NCBI GenBank assembly: GCA_963698255.1
Contig: CAVOQD010000015.1
Location: forward strand, 1-64,000
Direction: 5' to 3'
DNA: 64,000 bases
From: JAWKOK01 sp963698255
GTDB taxonomy: Bacteria > Chloroflexota > Anaerolineae > Caldilineales > Caldilineaceae
Below the pieces are notes generated by a model. It did no database searches. It was not told the DNA's origin and saw nothing but the letters and a program-made list of their open reading frames with translations. Positions 30,988 through 40,230 of the stretch are shown piece by piece. The translations under genes and the position numbers were made by a program. Position 1 is the stretch's first letter. Each line of letters starts with the position of its first letter.

Positions 30988-31755
30988 CTACCACAATGTG
31001 TAGCCGCCATCCACCACCAGATCATGGCCGGTGACGTAGGCCGAAGCATCCGACGCCAGGAAGACCACTGCGCCCACCAGATCGTCGGGCGTGGCCAGCC
31101 GGCCCATGGGCGTGTTGGATGTCCAGACAGCTCCCATGTCGGGCACGGCCTTCTCGGTCATGGGCGTGATGGTATGGCCGGGGCTGAGCGTGTTGACGCG
31201 CACGCCGCGGTCCGCCCATTCGGCCGCGCAGGAGCGGGAATATTGGATCACGCCGGCCTTGGCCGCGTTGTAGTGGGAATGCAGTTGCGGCCGGTTGACG
31301 ATGCGACCGGACATGGAGGCGACGTTGATGATCGAGCCGCTGCCGCCGGCCAGCATGGCCCGGCCCTCGGCCTGGGTGCAGAGGTAGATGCCCTTCAGAT
31401 CGACGCCGACGACCGCGTCCCACGCCTCTTCGGTCAGATCCTCGGCGCGGCTGCGGTTGGCGATGCCCGCGCTGTTGACGGCCACATCCAGGTGTCCCCA
31501 GGCGTCGATCACCGTGGCGACCATGCGGCGGACCTGATCGGCCTGGGTCACGTCCACCTGGATCGCCAGCGAACGCACGCCCAGCGCGGCCAATGCCTCG
31601 GCGCTGCGTTCGGCCGTTGCCAGATCGAGATCGGCCACGGCCACATCGGCCCCGGCTTCGGCCAGCGCATGGGCCAGGGCCGCGCCGATGCCGCGCCCGC
31701 CGCCAGTGACCAGGGCAGTGCGGTTGTTGAGTGAAAAACGATCGAGTATTGCCAT
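30988..31755 (-). CDS. Short-chain dehydrogenase/reductase
   Basis: An intact 255-residue classical SDR: cofactor motif TGGGRGIG, acidic residue in VAVADLDLA (NAD preference), NSAG, catalytic Ser in INVASMSGR, Tyr and Lys in YNAAKAG, and VNTLSPGHTITPMTEK. The C-terminal VTGHDLVVDGGYTLW is typical. It probably oxidises or reduces a sugar or polyol hydroxyl. It is the last gene of the sugar island and is followed upstream (31756 on) by two stacked palindromic elements. Confidence 0.9.
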   Translation of the reverse strand: MAILDRFSLNNRTALVTGGGRGIGAALAHALAEAGADVAVADLDLATAERSAEALAALGVRSLAIQVDVTQADQVRRMVATVIDAWGHLDVAVNSAGIANRSRAEDLTEEAWDAVVGVDLKGIYLCTQAEGRAMLAGGSGSIINVASMSGRIVNRPQLHSHYNAAKAGVIQYSRSCAAEWADRGVRVNTLSPGHTITPMTEKAVPDMGAVWTSNTPMGRLATPDDLVGAVVFLASDASAYVTGHDLVVDGGYTLW

Positions 31756-31794
31756 GTCATACCTTCTGTGTTGGTTTGTTGGTTGAGTTTCAGT

Positions 31795-31884
31795 GACTCT
31801 GCTGCAAAAACCACGAATTTCACGAATTGCTCCACTGAGGAAATTCGTGCAATTTGTGAAATTCGTGGTTCTTGCAGTGAAGTC
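31795..31884. repeat. Long imperfect palindrome (AATTTCGTGG / GACTCTGCTGC family)
   Basis: GACTCTGCTGCAAAAACCAC.. (31795-31830) pairs with ..GTGGTTCTTGCAGTGAAGTC (31849-31884), about 32 of 36 positions matching. The outer part is the GACTCTGCTGC block of the CACAGATG elements; the inner part (CACGAATTTCAC) belongs to a TTCGTGG-type family, so it looks composite. Confidence 0.82.
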
Positions 31885-31886
31885 TT

Positions 31887-32004
31887 CAGTAGTTCACGAT
31901 CTGTCATTCTGAGTGGGTATTTTCGAGCAAGTCACTCTGGCAAGGGCAGCGAAGCAGTCCAGCGCACCGAGGAATCTCGTTTTTCACCAAATCGTGAACT
32001 ACTG
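31887..32004. repeat. Palindrome-bounded element (AGTTCACGAT / TCATTCTGAG family)
   Basis: CAGTAGTTCACGAT (31887-31900) and its exact complement ATCGTGAACTACTG (31991-32004) bound a 118-bp element containing TGTCATTCTGAG near the left end and GAGGAATCTCG near the right. The same ends and internal words occur at 37280-37379 and 48649-48771. It abuts the stop of the DUF3160 gene. Confidence 0.85.
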
Positions 32005-32007
32005 AGT

Positions 32008-34383
32008 TTAGCGTCCGGGCAATCGCAATGGAGCCGGCTGTTGGTCGGCCGCAATGCGGAATGAGTCGGTCCACGCCGGCGCGTCGGGATAGGGTTCGGA
32101 GGCCAATCGGCTGCGCCACTCTTCATCGTTCAGGCGTACCGGAGGAAAGCCCGATTCGATTACCTCGTAGTAACTGAACGCCGGCCCAATGTACAGTTGC
32201 TTGCCCTCGTCCGTCTCCACAATGAAGAGCAGGGCCGACACGGGACCGGTGGCTGCGTGGAGCACCCTGGGCGGATAGAGGCTGCTGGCCAGATCGTTGT
32301 TCGGATTGGTGTGCACGTCGGCAATCAGAGCCGGGCTCTCGTCCTTTCTGAAGAATAGGTGGCTATACCAACCATCCCACATTTCTTCGAAGGTGGGCCC
32401 ACCACACCCGGCCACATTGACATCCTGTTGGACCATAATGCTGCGTAGGAAGAGTTCCTCATCCGGCGAGAACGCGATCTGCTCAAGCTCCTTTTCGGCC
32501 AAAGTTTCCAATTGAGCGGCGATTTCCATCACATTGTTGAAATAGATCCGAGCTTCGGCGATGACCTGCAATTCAGACAACCCAACGGTCGTGGCGTCCA
32601 GCGCGCCCAGGGCAGCATAGCTGGCCTGGGCGTAGTCATGCAAGCCGGTATAGAAGGCCGGGTAGGGTTCGATGTAACCGGCAGGGTATTCGCACAACAC
32701 CTGCATAGTCGTGTAGGACTGCTTGATATAGAGCAGGTTGTCATGTCGAAACTGGGTCCACGAGGCAAGCTGGGTCTGCAACATCTTGTCGGACCAGGCC
32801 GATGTGCGCATGCTCGGGGGGAAACGCTCGTCAGTCGTCGGTGAATCGAGTGTGCGGAGCATTCCGAGCCACTGGTTGATCACCGGCTTCTGCCAGAACG
32901 ATTCCGGCTGCCCGTCGACCATCTCGCGCAGATCGGTCAGTGTCTCACCATATCGATAGGTCTCCAGTTCATCCGTCAAATAGACCAACGCATGGTCGTT
33001 GCCCAGCGCGTACATCAGATCCATGGTAGACGGCAGTGCCCGCTCGACTGGTTTTCCATCCACAAAGAGGCGATCATAGACGACGCTGCCAAGGATATGG
33101 CTGTCAATGCTGAACCGTTGGCCAAAGAGCGTGAAGATATTGGGCCGTGGGATGGGCGCTGCGCTGGCATTCCCGACAGAGCGTTCAATAATCTGGCCGG
33201 TGATACGCTGTTGGCCATAGTCGTGGTTGATGAGTTGATCCAGCAGGATATCCGGGTCCGCAGCCAAGACGTCGGCTGGACGCTCAATGCCTGTATCCTG
33301 CATGAACTGCTGCAACGTGGCCAGGGTGATGTTGTCTGACGGTCCGATAAACTCTGCCAGCAGGTTGTCGATCTGTTGCCAGCGTGCCCATTGCTGCCCG
33401 TCCTCTATGGCGTCGTTCAGAATCACCGCAGCAGCCAGCATATCAGGTTGGAGCGTCTGTTCGCTGGTTCGAGGATGCGTCTCGGTGAAGCGGAAGTCCA
33501 TCAACGCCAGCCACATCATAGCCCTGAAATAGCCCTGCATGCCCAACTGGGCGTAGTTGCCGCGTGGCTCGAACATGGTGAAATCGACGGGGCGAGCTTG
33601 GCCGAAGAGTTCGACCTCTTTGAGGTCATTGGCGGCTGTGGCCAGCGTTACATAGGTCTGAACCTGTGGGCCCTCGCCGAGTTCTTCGCTCAGCAAGGCC
33701 AAGGCGACGTCAACGTATGTGAGCAGGTCCGTGTAGGCATCAGTCAGCGCCGGTTCCTGGTTGGCGGCTGATGCTTGGACCAACTCTTCACGAGTCTCAG
33801 CTAAGAGGACCTCGAGTTGGGGAATGAAATACCCCCGTTCCAGTGACTGGAGTAGATCTGTATATGAAGCGTGTACGGTCTGGAGGATGGAGTCCGTAGT
33901 GACGAGAACCGGCAGATCCTTCCAATAGATCCAACCGTAGGCTTCAACAAAGCGCTGCCAGGCATGTTGATCGCTGACGACAAAGCCGTTCTCTGCCAGC
34001 CGTTCCAGCTCAACCTTATCTGCTCGAATTGACTCCGCGATCTCGTTGAGATATTTGACGTCCTGAAGCTTTGGGACGATGGGCAAGCTGTAGTCAAGGT
34101 CCAGCATGTTTGGGTCGATCTGTGTCGCTGACAGGGCGGGTTGCACCGGCAGCGAGGACGCTGGGGGATCAAGCGGTGAGGTGGGCGGTGCGATCGGTGA
34201 GTCGAAGGTATGGGCTGCTGTGACCGGAAGCGGCGAATTCGGCTGGATTTCGGGGGCAGATTCCATGGCAGCGGGCGGCGACATCGGCTGAGCGCGTGCT
34301 GGGGATCGACCGCAACCGGCCATCAAAAACGCAGACAGGCAGAGAAAAATCGAAATGGCTTGAAGTGAGAGGGAGCGTTTCAT
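32008..34383 (-). CDS. DUF3160 family lipoprotein
   Basis: About 791 residues. The N-terminus is a lipoprotein signal: basic MKRSLSLQ, a hydrophobic core and the lipobox LMAGCG (Cys about residue 24), then a Pro/Ser-rich linker. The body has DUF3160 features: LPIVPKLQDVKYLNEIAESI, NGFVVSDQHAWQRFVEAYGW, LPVLVTTDSILQTVHASYTD, MQGYFRAMMWLALMDFRFTE, SHILGSVVYDRLFVDG and LYPPRVLHAATGPVSALLFI. The family is common in Chloroflexota-like and some archaeal genomes and has no established function. The ATG at 34383 has an excellent AGGAGG. It is downstream of a haem dioxygenase-like gene and a metallo-hydrolase on the same strand. Confidence 0.9.
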   Translation of the reverse strand: MKRSLSLQAISIFLCLSAFLMAGCGRSPARAQPMSPPAAMESAPEIQPNSPLPVTAAHTFDSPIAPPTSPLDPPASSLPVQPALSATQIDPNMLDLDYSLPIVPKLQDVKYLNEIAESIRADKVELERLAENGFVVSDQHAWQRFVEAYGWIYWKDLPVLVTTDSILQTVHASYTDLLQSLERGYFIPQLEVLLAETREELVQASAANQEPALTDAYTDLLTYVDVALALLSEELGEGPQVQTYVTLATAANDLKEVELFGQARPVDFTMFEPRGNYAQLGMQGYFRAMMWLALMDFRFTETHPRTSEQTLQPDMLAAAVILNDAIEDGQQWARWQQIDNLLAEFIGPSDNITLATLQQFMQDTGIERPADVLAADPDILLDQLINHDYGQQRITGQIIERSVGNASAAPIPRPNIFTLFGQRFSIDSHILGSVVYDRLFVDGKPVERALPSTMDLMYALGNDHALVYLTDELETYRYGETLTDLREMVDGQPESFWQKPVINQWLGMLRTLDSPTTDERFPPSMRTSAWSDKMLQTQLASWTQFRHDNLLYIKQSYTTMQVLCEYPAGYIEPYPAFYTGLHDYAQASYAALGALDATTVGLSELQVIAEARIYFNNVMEIAAQLETLAEKELEQIAFSPDEELFLRSIMVQQDVNVAGCGGPTFEEMWDGWYSHLFFRKDESPALIADVHTNPNNDLASSLYPPRVLHAATGPVSALLFIVETDEGKQLYIGPAFSYYEVIESGFPPVRLNDEEWRSRLASEPYPDAPAWTDSFRIAADQQPAPLRLPGR

Positions 34384-34628
34384 ATCGGTCCTCCTTGTGC
34401 ACACGAGGTGCGCGTAGAACGATGCAATGTGCTTGACCTATGCCATCGATGGTACCGATAGGACGATCCCGGCATCGAAATTGTTGCGCGATGTGCAACC
34501 AAGGACTGGCGGTGAATATTCTCATGGATTTGGAGGCTTGATTCGCACGAAGCGCGTGCGAAATCGACAGTGGCAGGCTGTGCAAATCACCGAGATATTT
34601 TTTCGCCGACATGTATGGTTTGTCATAC

Positions 34629-35316
34629 TCAGAGGCTCCGCAGTCTGGCTTTGGCCTGCTGCCGGATCGGTTCCCCGTGACCCACTGCCACGACATCCAC
34701 GTCATAGGTTGCCAAACGACGCAGGGTCTCCGCCTGTTGACGTGCATTGAGAACAAAGCCTGGCCAGCCGCCCATGAATTTCGGCGATGTGACCACGGCG
34801 TCGCCGGTGAAGAGAACTTTTTGCTCGGACAGGTAGAAGGCAAGATGGCCGGGCGAGTGACCCGGTGCATGGATCACCTCCACCGGTCCCAGATGGTCGC
34901 CGTCATCCACAGATTGATCCACCCGGCAGGGTGGATGAGAAGTCACGCCCAGGTTGTTGCCGATCTGGAAATGGAAGGTGACCAGCGGATCTTGGGGCAG
35001 CCAGGAGACGGCCTGGGCCTTGCGCTCGCCGGCAATGATGTCCATCTCCCACGCATGCGCGTAGACCGTCGCTCCGCTGAGCCGTTTGAGCGCAGCCAGC
35101 CCGCCCAGGTGGGAGCGATGGGCGTGGGTCAACACGATGATGCGCAGATCGGACAACGTGTAGCCCAATCGGTGGATCCGGTCGGATGATAACCGTCGGA
35201 ATCGGGTCGAACAGCGTATCGATGAGCAGCAGGCCCTCCTCGGTCTCGACCAGGAACGCGTGCACGTTAAACCCTTTGTCCTGACTCAAGCTGTGGACAC
35301 CCGGCGCGATCTCCAT
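34629..35316 (-). CDS. Metallo-beta-lactamase-fold hydrolase (one frame break)
   Basis: MEIAPGVHSLSQDKGFNVHA and FLVETEEGLLLIDTLFDP, then a break near 35165, then LSDLRIIVLTHAHRSHLGGL. Later zinc ligands are in VIHAPGHSPGHLAFYL, LFTGDAVVTSP and VAVGHGEPI. The first motif is HAHRSH rather than HxHxDH, so the Asp ligand of the second metal is replaced by Ser, unless a sequence error is responsible. Stand-alone soluble hydrolase of about 228 residues, likely acting on a thioester, lactone or similar. The ribosome site AAAGGAG precedes the ATG. Confidence 0.85.
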
Positions 35317-35363
35317 GGACAGTCTCCTTTCCCGACGCTCTTCAGAATTCAACCAATCTCCGG

Positions 35364-37262
35364 CTACGCTCGCGGCCAGGGCGCAAAGGCGTTCTCCACC
35401 TTGTTCAGAAACGGCGCCAATTGTGGGAAATGGCGAATCAGCACCGTCGACATGGTGTTGTCGTCGATCCAGGCCATGCCCTCGGGCGTGTAGACTGCGG
35501 GCGTGTAGTCCGTCGTGAAGAAGCGGTCGCTCTTGAGCCGGCGCGAGGCCATGAGGATGAAGATGCGCATGGCCGTGTCGCTGAAGCCGAAGCCTGGCGG
35601 CGGCGTCTCGGCGTAGAGCCCGGTCATCAGGTCCACGTCTTCGATCTGGCCGCCATAGACTTCGCGTAGTTGAGCCGCCCACGTTGGATTGTCGGTCATC
35701 TCGTCGAAGCTGGTGACCGCCGGCTTGTGAACGAGCCGGCGAAACTGGTTGTAGCGCGGCACGCCCCGCTCGCGGTCGCGCAGGATGTCGATGGCGGCCA
35801 GATCCACGAGCCGTCCGCTCTCCTGTTTCTCCAGTGTCTGCAGGAATCGGGGGAAGTTGTGTAGCGTGATCGCGCCGGGGTGACTGGTCCCGAACGAGTA
35901 GATGGCGTCGGCCATGGTGAGGTCGTCCAACTGGCTGCGCACGTTGCTGCCGGCAATGTCGCGGAAGGTTAGCTCCGACAGCAGCGCGTCGTCGGCGGCC
36001 GATCGGAAGCTGTAGTCGTCGGGAATGAGCGGATGCATGCGGTAGACCGCGGTGAACTCTTCGGTCAGGGCGTAGAGCGCGCCGTGGTGGTCGGCCGGCG
36101 ATCCCATGATGCCGCTGATCACCTCGTTCCGGCTGATGCGACCCACCTTGTGATAGAGTTGCTCGCCCACAAGACCCCACCAATTGCCGCGCATGGCGGT
36201 GTTCATCGTGCGCGTCGCCAGAATGCCCGGCGTCCACTCCACCGTGTGGATCTTGGCCATCAGCGCCACGTTGACCAGGCGCGCGCGGTCAAAGAGCGCG
36301 TCGTCGTCCCAGCCGGGATAGGCTCGCTTGAGCATGGCGCAGATGGCGTTGTGCTCGCGGGCAAAGAGCGTGTGCATGATGCTCAGCCCAAGCCACCAGT
36401 TGCCGTTGACGCCGGTGATCTCCAACCCCGTCGCCGGGTCGACCGGCAGACGTCCGTCATCGGTCAGGGCCAGCATACCGTCCGCCCCGGCGCGCACCCG
36501 GTCTTGGACGTCTTGGCTGCTGCCGTAGATCTGGGAGCCGTCCCACCAGTGGGTCTCTGTGTTGATGTAGGTGGGCGGCATGCCGCTGTCGGCGGGCGTG
36601 CGCGTCGGGTCGAGCATGGTGCGCGGCACCTGCATGGGATGCTCGTGCCAGGGATCGTCGTCGGCCAGCGGCACTTCGATCAGGCGTGTGGCGTCGTTCT
36701 TGCCGTGGCTGAGCCAGTCGTGGACCATGAACTGGATCCAGGCCGCGGCCAGCGTGTTGAGGATGGTGGCCGGCTGAAACTCGTCACGCGTGAGCAACTC
36801 CAAGCTCACCGTGCGCGGGTTGGGCGTCAAGAGTTTGGCTTCGTCGGGATAGGTGTAGATCAGCGGCACGTTGCGGCCAAAGCGTGTGCCCTTGCTGCCC
36901 ATCAGCGGCACACGCAGGTCGTTGTAGACGCCGTCGGGCGAACGGGCATGGAGATAGCTGGGGTCCGTCGGTCGATCCACATCGGGATCGACGGAGGGCA
37001 GGGTCTGGGTATCGACCAAGTTTTCGTCGCGCAACAGCTCGCGCATGCCAATGAAGTTGAACAGGGCCAACGCATAGGGCAGATCGGTCCAGGGGACGCG
37101 CAGATTCCAAGCTCGACTGAACTTGAGCGCCGGCGCCCGAAGTCCGGCAAAGATGCCTTTCCCTGAGGATGAACGACGTCTGATCAAGAGGAGGAACAGA
37201 CCGGCTACCATCAGCCATAACCAGAAACGTCGCCTGCGCGGCTTTTGAGTTTTCGATTTCAT
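35364..37262 (-). CDS. Membrane-anchored alpha-dioxygenase/animal-haem-peroxidase family protein
   Basis: An intact 632-residue protein. After basic residues there is one N-terminal helix (FWLWLMVAGLFLLL, 13-26). The rest matches fatty-acid alpha-dioxygenases and cyclooxygenase-type enzymes: distal His in QFMVHDWLSHG (H181), HWWDGSQIYGS, LFAREHNAICAML, AKIHTVEWTP, RGNWWGLVGE, and the catalytic Tyr with the proximal haem His spaced by three in VYRMHPLIPD (Y407, H410). The family inserts O2 at the alpha carbon of fatty acids, or acts as linoleate dioxygenase. Both catalytic residues being kept argues for dioxygenase rather than simple peroxidase activity. It lies 47 bp upstream of the metallo-hydrolase gene, then the DUF3160 lipoprotein. 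Confidence 0.88.
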   Translation of the reverse strand: MKSKTQKPRRRRFWLWLMVAGLFLLLIRRRSSSGKGIFAGLRAPALKFSRAWNLRVPWTDLPYALALFNFIGMRELLRDENLVDTQTLPSVDPDVDRPTDPSYLHARSPDGVYNDLRVPLMGSKGTRFGRNVPLIYTYPDEAKLLTPNPRTVSLELLTRDEFQPATILNTLAAAWIQFMVHDWLSHGKNDATRLIEVPLADDDPWHEHPMQVPRTMLDPTRTPADSGMPPTYINTETHWWDGSQIYGSSQDVQDRVRAGADGMLALTDDGRLPVDPATGLEITGVNGNWWLGLSIMHTLFAREHNAICAMLKRAYPGWDDDALFDRARLVNVALMAKIHTVEWTPGILATRTMNTAMRGNWWGLVGEQLYHKVGRISRNEVISGIMGSPADHHGALYALTEEFTAVYRMHPLIPDDYSFRSAADDALLSELTFRDIAGSNVRSQLDDLTMADAIYSFGTSHPGAITLHNFPRFLQTLEKQESGRLVDLAAIDILRDRERGVPRYNQFRRLVHKPAVTSFDEMTDNPTWAAQLREVYGGQIEDVDLMTGLYAETPPPGFGFSDTAMRIFILMASRRLKSDRFFTTDYTPAVYTPEGMAWIDDNTMSTVLIRHFPQLAPFLNKVENAFAPWPRA

Positions 37263-37279
37263 TTTGTACTCCCAATATC

Positions 37280-37379
37280 AGTAGTTCTCGATTTGTCATT
37301 CTGAGCGGGTATTTCCGAACACTTCACTCTGGCAAGTGACCAGTGAAGAATCTCGCTTTTCGCCAAATCGTGAACTACT
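37280..37379. repeat. Palindrome-bounded element (AGTTCACGAT / TCATTCTGAG family)
   Basis: AGTAGTTCTCGATTTG (37280-37295) pairs with CAAATCGTGAACTACT (37364-37379), one mismatch. Inside are TGTCATTCTGAGCGGG and GAAGAATCTCG, as at 31887-32004. The rest of the 374-bp gap (37380-37636) holds nothing I recognise. Confidence 0.85.
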
Positions 37380-37636
37380 AAAAATGCAAACAGGAATCAG
37401 CCGAGAGCGGGACGAACATGAGGAAGACCTGCTGCCAGTGTAGCACAATCTCCAGCCGCCTTCAATGCGTGGCTCTGAGCCCCAACGTCCCGACAATACG
37501 GTGCGCGATTTCAAACCCAAGGATGATCGTAGGGCTGTTGTTTCAAAACTGCATTTGAGACAGCAGCCGTCGTTGGCTATACTGAGAAGGCGAATGAAAA
37601 AATGCACAGGGGCATGGTCAGTTGAGGCGGACATAG

Positions 37637-37960
37637 ATGAACAACTATCTACAGAATCAAGTCAGCGAGTTTGTCGAACGACACGATCTCGTCACCGATG
37701 TCGAATACCGTCTGCTCGATCTGGTCTCTGAACTTGGCGAGGTGTCAAAAGAGCTTCTCAAGGCAACCGACTACGGTCGCAGCGACTTGCGGGTCGACGA
37801 TTTGGCGGACAGTTGGTCCGAGGAGTTGGGCGATCTGTTCTTCTCTCTGATCTGTGTGGCCAACGCCACCAACGTCGATCTGGAGCAGAGCCTGTCCCGT
37901 GTGCTGGAAAAGTATGCGAGACGATTGGCGGCCAGACAGGACGCCGGATCCGGACACTGA
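37637..37960 (+). CDS. MazG-like nucleotide pyrophosphohydrolase
   Basis: A 107-residue all-alpha NTP-PPase. The metal-binding pattern is readable: SELGEVSKELL followed by SEELGDLFFSLICVAN, i.e. ExxE..ExxD spaced as in single-domain MazG proteins. It should hydrolyse a (d)NTP to the monophosphate plus pyrophosphate in the cytosol, for house-cleaning of damaged nucleotides or for control of nucleotide pools. It starts MNNYLQNQVSEFVERHDL and is followed 95 bp later by the FAD oxidoreductase. Confidence 0.86.
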   Translation: MNNYLQNQVSEFVERHDLVTDVEYRLLDLVSELGEVSKELLKATDYGRSDLRVDDLADSWSEELGDLFFSLICVANATNVDLEQSLSRVLEKYARRLAARQDAGSGH

Positions 37961-38055
37961 CCGCGAAAGCGGGAATGCCGGCGGCAACACCCTCTTCAAT
38001 TGTCTCAAAGGTCCGGTCGGGCCGAAGAGATCAACCCATCAAAGGAGACTGCACC

Positions 38056-39297
38056 ATGACTGACCCGAGGCCCACCACGATCGAGGAACCGGCTCGCCAA
38101 CTGCCGGTCGATGCAAGCTATGATGTGCTGGTCGCCGGCGGCGGCATCGCTGGCGTGGCGGCTGCGGTGGCCGCGGCTCGGCTTGGACGCTCGGTCTGTC
38201 TGCTGGAGAAGGCGTGTGCGCTGGGCGGGCTGGCGACGTTGGGCAACGTCACCGTCTGGCTGCCGCTCTGCGACGGCATGGGTCGCCAGGTGAGCGCCGG
38301 TCTGGCCGAGGAGATGCTCAAGCTGTCGGTGGCCGATCTGGCGCAGGATAACCGCCAGGCCCGCTTCATCGGCATCCCGGACGCCTGGCTGCCGGGCGGG
38401 GATCTCGAACAGCGCACTGAGAAACGCATAGAGAAGCGCTATCGGGTGCAGTTCAACCCATCGTCCTATCTGCTGGCGCTGGAGCGTTGGGCCGTCGAGA
38501 GCGGGGTCACGATCCTGTACGACACGCGAATCTGCGCCGTGCAGCGCGTTGATAATCATATCAGCCATCTGATCGTCGAGAACAAGAGCGGGCGGTGCGC
38601 CATTGCCTGCCGGGCCGTGGTCGACGCCACCGGCGATGCCGACATCTGTTTCCTGGCCGGCGAGCAGACCGAGTCGCTCGACACCAACGTGCTCTGCGGC
38701 TGGTTCTACCATCTGGACGACGAGGGTCTGCACCTGCACGCCGCCTCCAACCCCTACAGCCCCTACGCCGACCGCGAGGGCGCCGAAGGCCCCTTCTTCC
38801 GCGGCGACGACGCCGATCAGGTCACCCAACATCTGCTCCAGTCGCGCGCCTGGATGCTGGAGAAGTTGGCCGACTATCGGGCGCGTCACCCCGACCAGTC
38901 CGTGCAGATCATCACCCCGCCGACCATCCCCACCTTTCGCATGACACGTCGTCTGGTCGGCGCCATCTCGCTGGGCGAGCGCCACGATCATCATCGCTTC
39001 GATGACACCGTCGGCTTGACCGGCGACTGGCGCAAGCGCGGCCCGGTCTACGCCTTTCCGCTGCGTTCGCTGGCCGGCGTCGCCAACGACAACCTGCTGG
39101 CCGCGGGTCGCTGCATGTCCGCCGACACCACGGCCTGGGACGTGACCCGTGCGCTGCCCGGCTGCGCGGTCACCGGCGAGGCCGCGGGCACGGCCGCGGC
39201 CCTGCTGGCCGAGCAGGCGGAGCCGAGTTTGGCCGCGTTGTCCGTGCCGGAATTGCAGGACCAACTACGTCGGCAGGGTGTCATTATTGAATACTGA
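38056..39297 (+). CDS. FAD-dependent oxidoreductase (FAD_oxidored family)
   Basis: An intact 413-residue flavoprotein. The dinucleotide fold is at about residues 22-55 (YDVLVAGGGIAGVAAAVAAA, VCLLEKACALGGLAT), with a late FAD segment (NLLAAGRCMSADTTAWDVTR) and GEAAGTAAALLAE near the end. FRMTRRLVGAISLGE and GPVYAFPLRSLAG are typical of the FAD_oxidored family found beside sugar dehydrogenases. The substrate is not readable. The ATG at 38056 has AAAGGAG. Confidence 0.87.
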   Translation: MTDPRPTTIEEPARQLPVDASYDVLVAGGGIAGVAAAVAAARLGRSVCLLEKACALGGLATLGNVTVWLPLCDGMGRQVSAGLAEEMLKLSVADLAQDNRQARFIGIPDAWLPGGDLEQRTEKRIEKRYRVQFNPSSYLLALERWAVESGVTILYDTRICAVQRVDNHISHLIVENKSGRCAIACRAVVDATGDADICFLAGEQTESLDTNVLCGWFYHLDDEGLHLHAASNPYSPYADREGAEGPFFRGDDADQVTQHLLQSRAWMLEKLADYRARHPDQSVQIITPPTIPTFRMTRRLVGAISLGERHDHHRFDDTVGLTGDWRKRGPVYAFPLRSLAGVANDNLLAAGRCMSADTTAWDVTRALPGCAVTGEAAGTAAALLAEQAEPSLAALSVPELQDQLRRQGVIIEY

Positions 39298-39425
39298 CTC
39301 TTGCCGGCCTCCATCCATTCTTCGTTGAGTTACCAGATAATCGGCTGGTCGAAGGGGGAAGGACGCTCTTGGTCGATTGCGTCCCTTTGCGGTTCTTCAC
39401 GCAGGCACGCGCGTAGGGGTAGGAC

Positions 39426-39674
39426 TCATTGTCTCGTACACAATGCGCAACCCGCTATAACGAACCCCTTGGGTAGGATGCCCGATTCCCGGCCAATGTT
39501 GGATGTTGTAAAGACAAACATTGAAGCCATGCGCAGGGCAAAGACGAGCAAGATCGTGCTACTCAACTGAGGAAGCTGGCGCGCCATCATGGGATTTATC
39601 GGCCCGCATGCGTAGGGCCACGATAAACCAAAGACACGTCCTTCCTGGGAAGGGAATGACGTAGAGACCGACAT
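39426..39674 (-). pseudogene. Internally deleted copy of the 40990-41539 membrane-protein gene
   Basis: Two blocks match the gene at 40990-41539. One block (about 39460-39590) carries GGTAGGATGCCCGATTCCCG and GCAAGATCGTGCTACTCAAC, as at 41220-41325. The other (about 39600-39665) encodes LYVIPFPG and LWFIVALRM, as in that gene's beginning (LYVMPFAG, LWFIVALRM). The intervening ~140 bp (about 41345-41487 in the full copy, encoding two helices) is missing here, and no frame spans the remnant. The rest of the 464-bp gap 39298-39761 shows nothing else. Confidence 0.78.
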
Positions 39675-39761
39675 TCCCCTTTTTTTACTTTTCTGCCAAA
39701 ATGAACGCTATTTGCACAAAACTTACGATAGGGGAAATGAACCATCCCGAAACAAACGGAC

Positions 39762-40166
39762 TCAATAGGTGACCATGCGCGGCAGCGTTTTGGCCTGCTG
39801 AACCCAGTCTGCCACAGATGAGCGCGGCGGTATACGCCGAACAAGCTTCTTCTCGGCGTTGGTATTTGCCAACGCCTCATACAGATTGTCGGGATTACGT
39901 TGGGCCAGTTCCGGCACTGTATCCACCCCTGTCGCCTCCAGTAGCTCGGCATATTGTGTCGCCACGCCACGGATGCGGAACAGATCTACGTGATTGACCC
40001 ACCGAAGGATCTGGGAGTGACTGATTCCTGTCACTTCTTCAATTCGGCGACGTCCCTGCGGGCTTGCGCCTTCCTTCAAGAGAGTAGTTGTCGTCTTAAT
40101 TCTCGCATCGCGCGGCTTCTGTCCAAAGACCTGACCGATACCTTCCACATCGATTACACTTGCCAT
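39762..40166 (-). CDS. DUF4332 helix-hairpin-helix protein
   Basis: A 134-residue protein from MASVIDVEGIGQVFGQK (ATG 40166; a longer frame is open to 40229 but lacks a better ribosome site). It has two helix-hairpin-helix-like units: IDVEGIG.. and SHSQILRWVNHVDLFRIRGV, QYAELLEATGVDTVPELAQR, then DNLYEALANTNAEKKLVRR. This is the DUF4332 pattern, related to DNA-binding HhH domains. In the last gene position of the left stress-like run. Function unknown. Confidence 0.82.
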   Translation of the reverse strand: MASVIDVEGIGQVFGQKPRDARIKTTTTLLKEGASPQGRRRIEEVTGISHSQILRWVNHVDLFRIRGVATQYAELLEATGVDTVPELAQRNPDNLYEALANTNAEKKLVRRIPPRSSVADWVQQAKTLPRMVTY

Positions 40167-40230
40167 TGTAGATTTTCCTTGTAGTAAATTGGTTCCAGCT
40201 TTCGAGACGACCCTACCAAATCTGGGCATC

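Noticed and set aside
34903..36237. 444-codon open frame on the minus strand
   Set aside because: Only its last 60 or so residues (from MEIAPGVHSLSQ) are real, as the N-terminus of the metallo-hydrolase. The rest is an out-of-frame reading of the dioxygenase gene.
36033..37166. 377-codon open frame on the plus strand
   Set aside because: It is the antisense of the haem dioxygenase gene, Arg/His/Val-rich, with no family features. High GC content keeps antisense frames open.
38005..39264. 419-codon open frame on the minus strand
   Set aside because: Exact antisense of the FAD oxidoreductase; low-complexity composition and no motifs.
39298..39761. Possible attachment site or insertion sequence in the gap after the FAD oxidoreductase
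   Set aside because: The repeated sequence is explained as a partial copy of the 40990-41539 gene. No integrase, transposase or flanking target duplication is visible.
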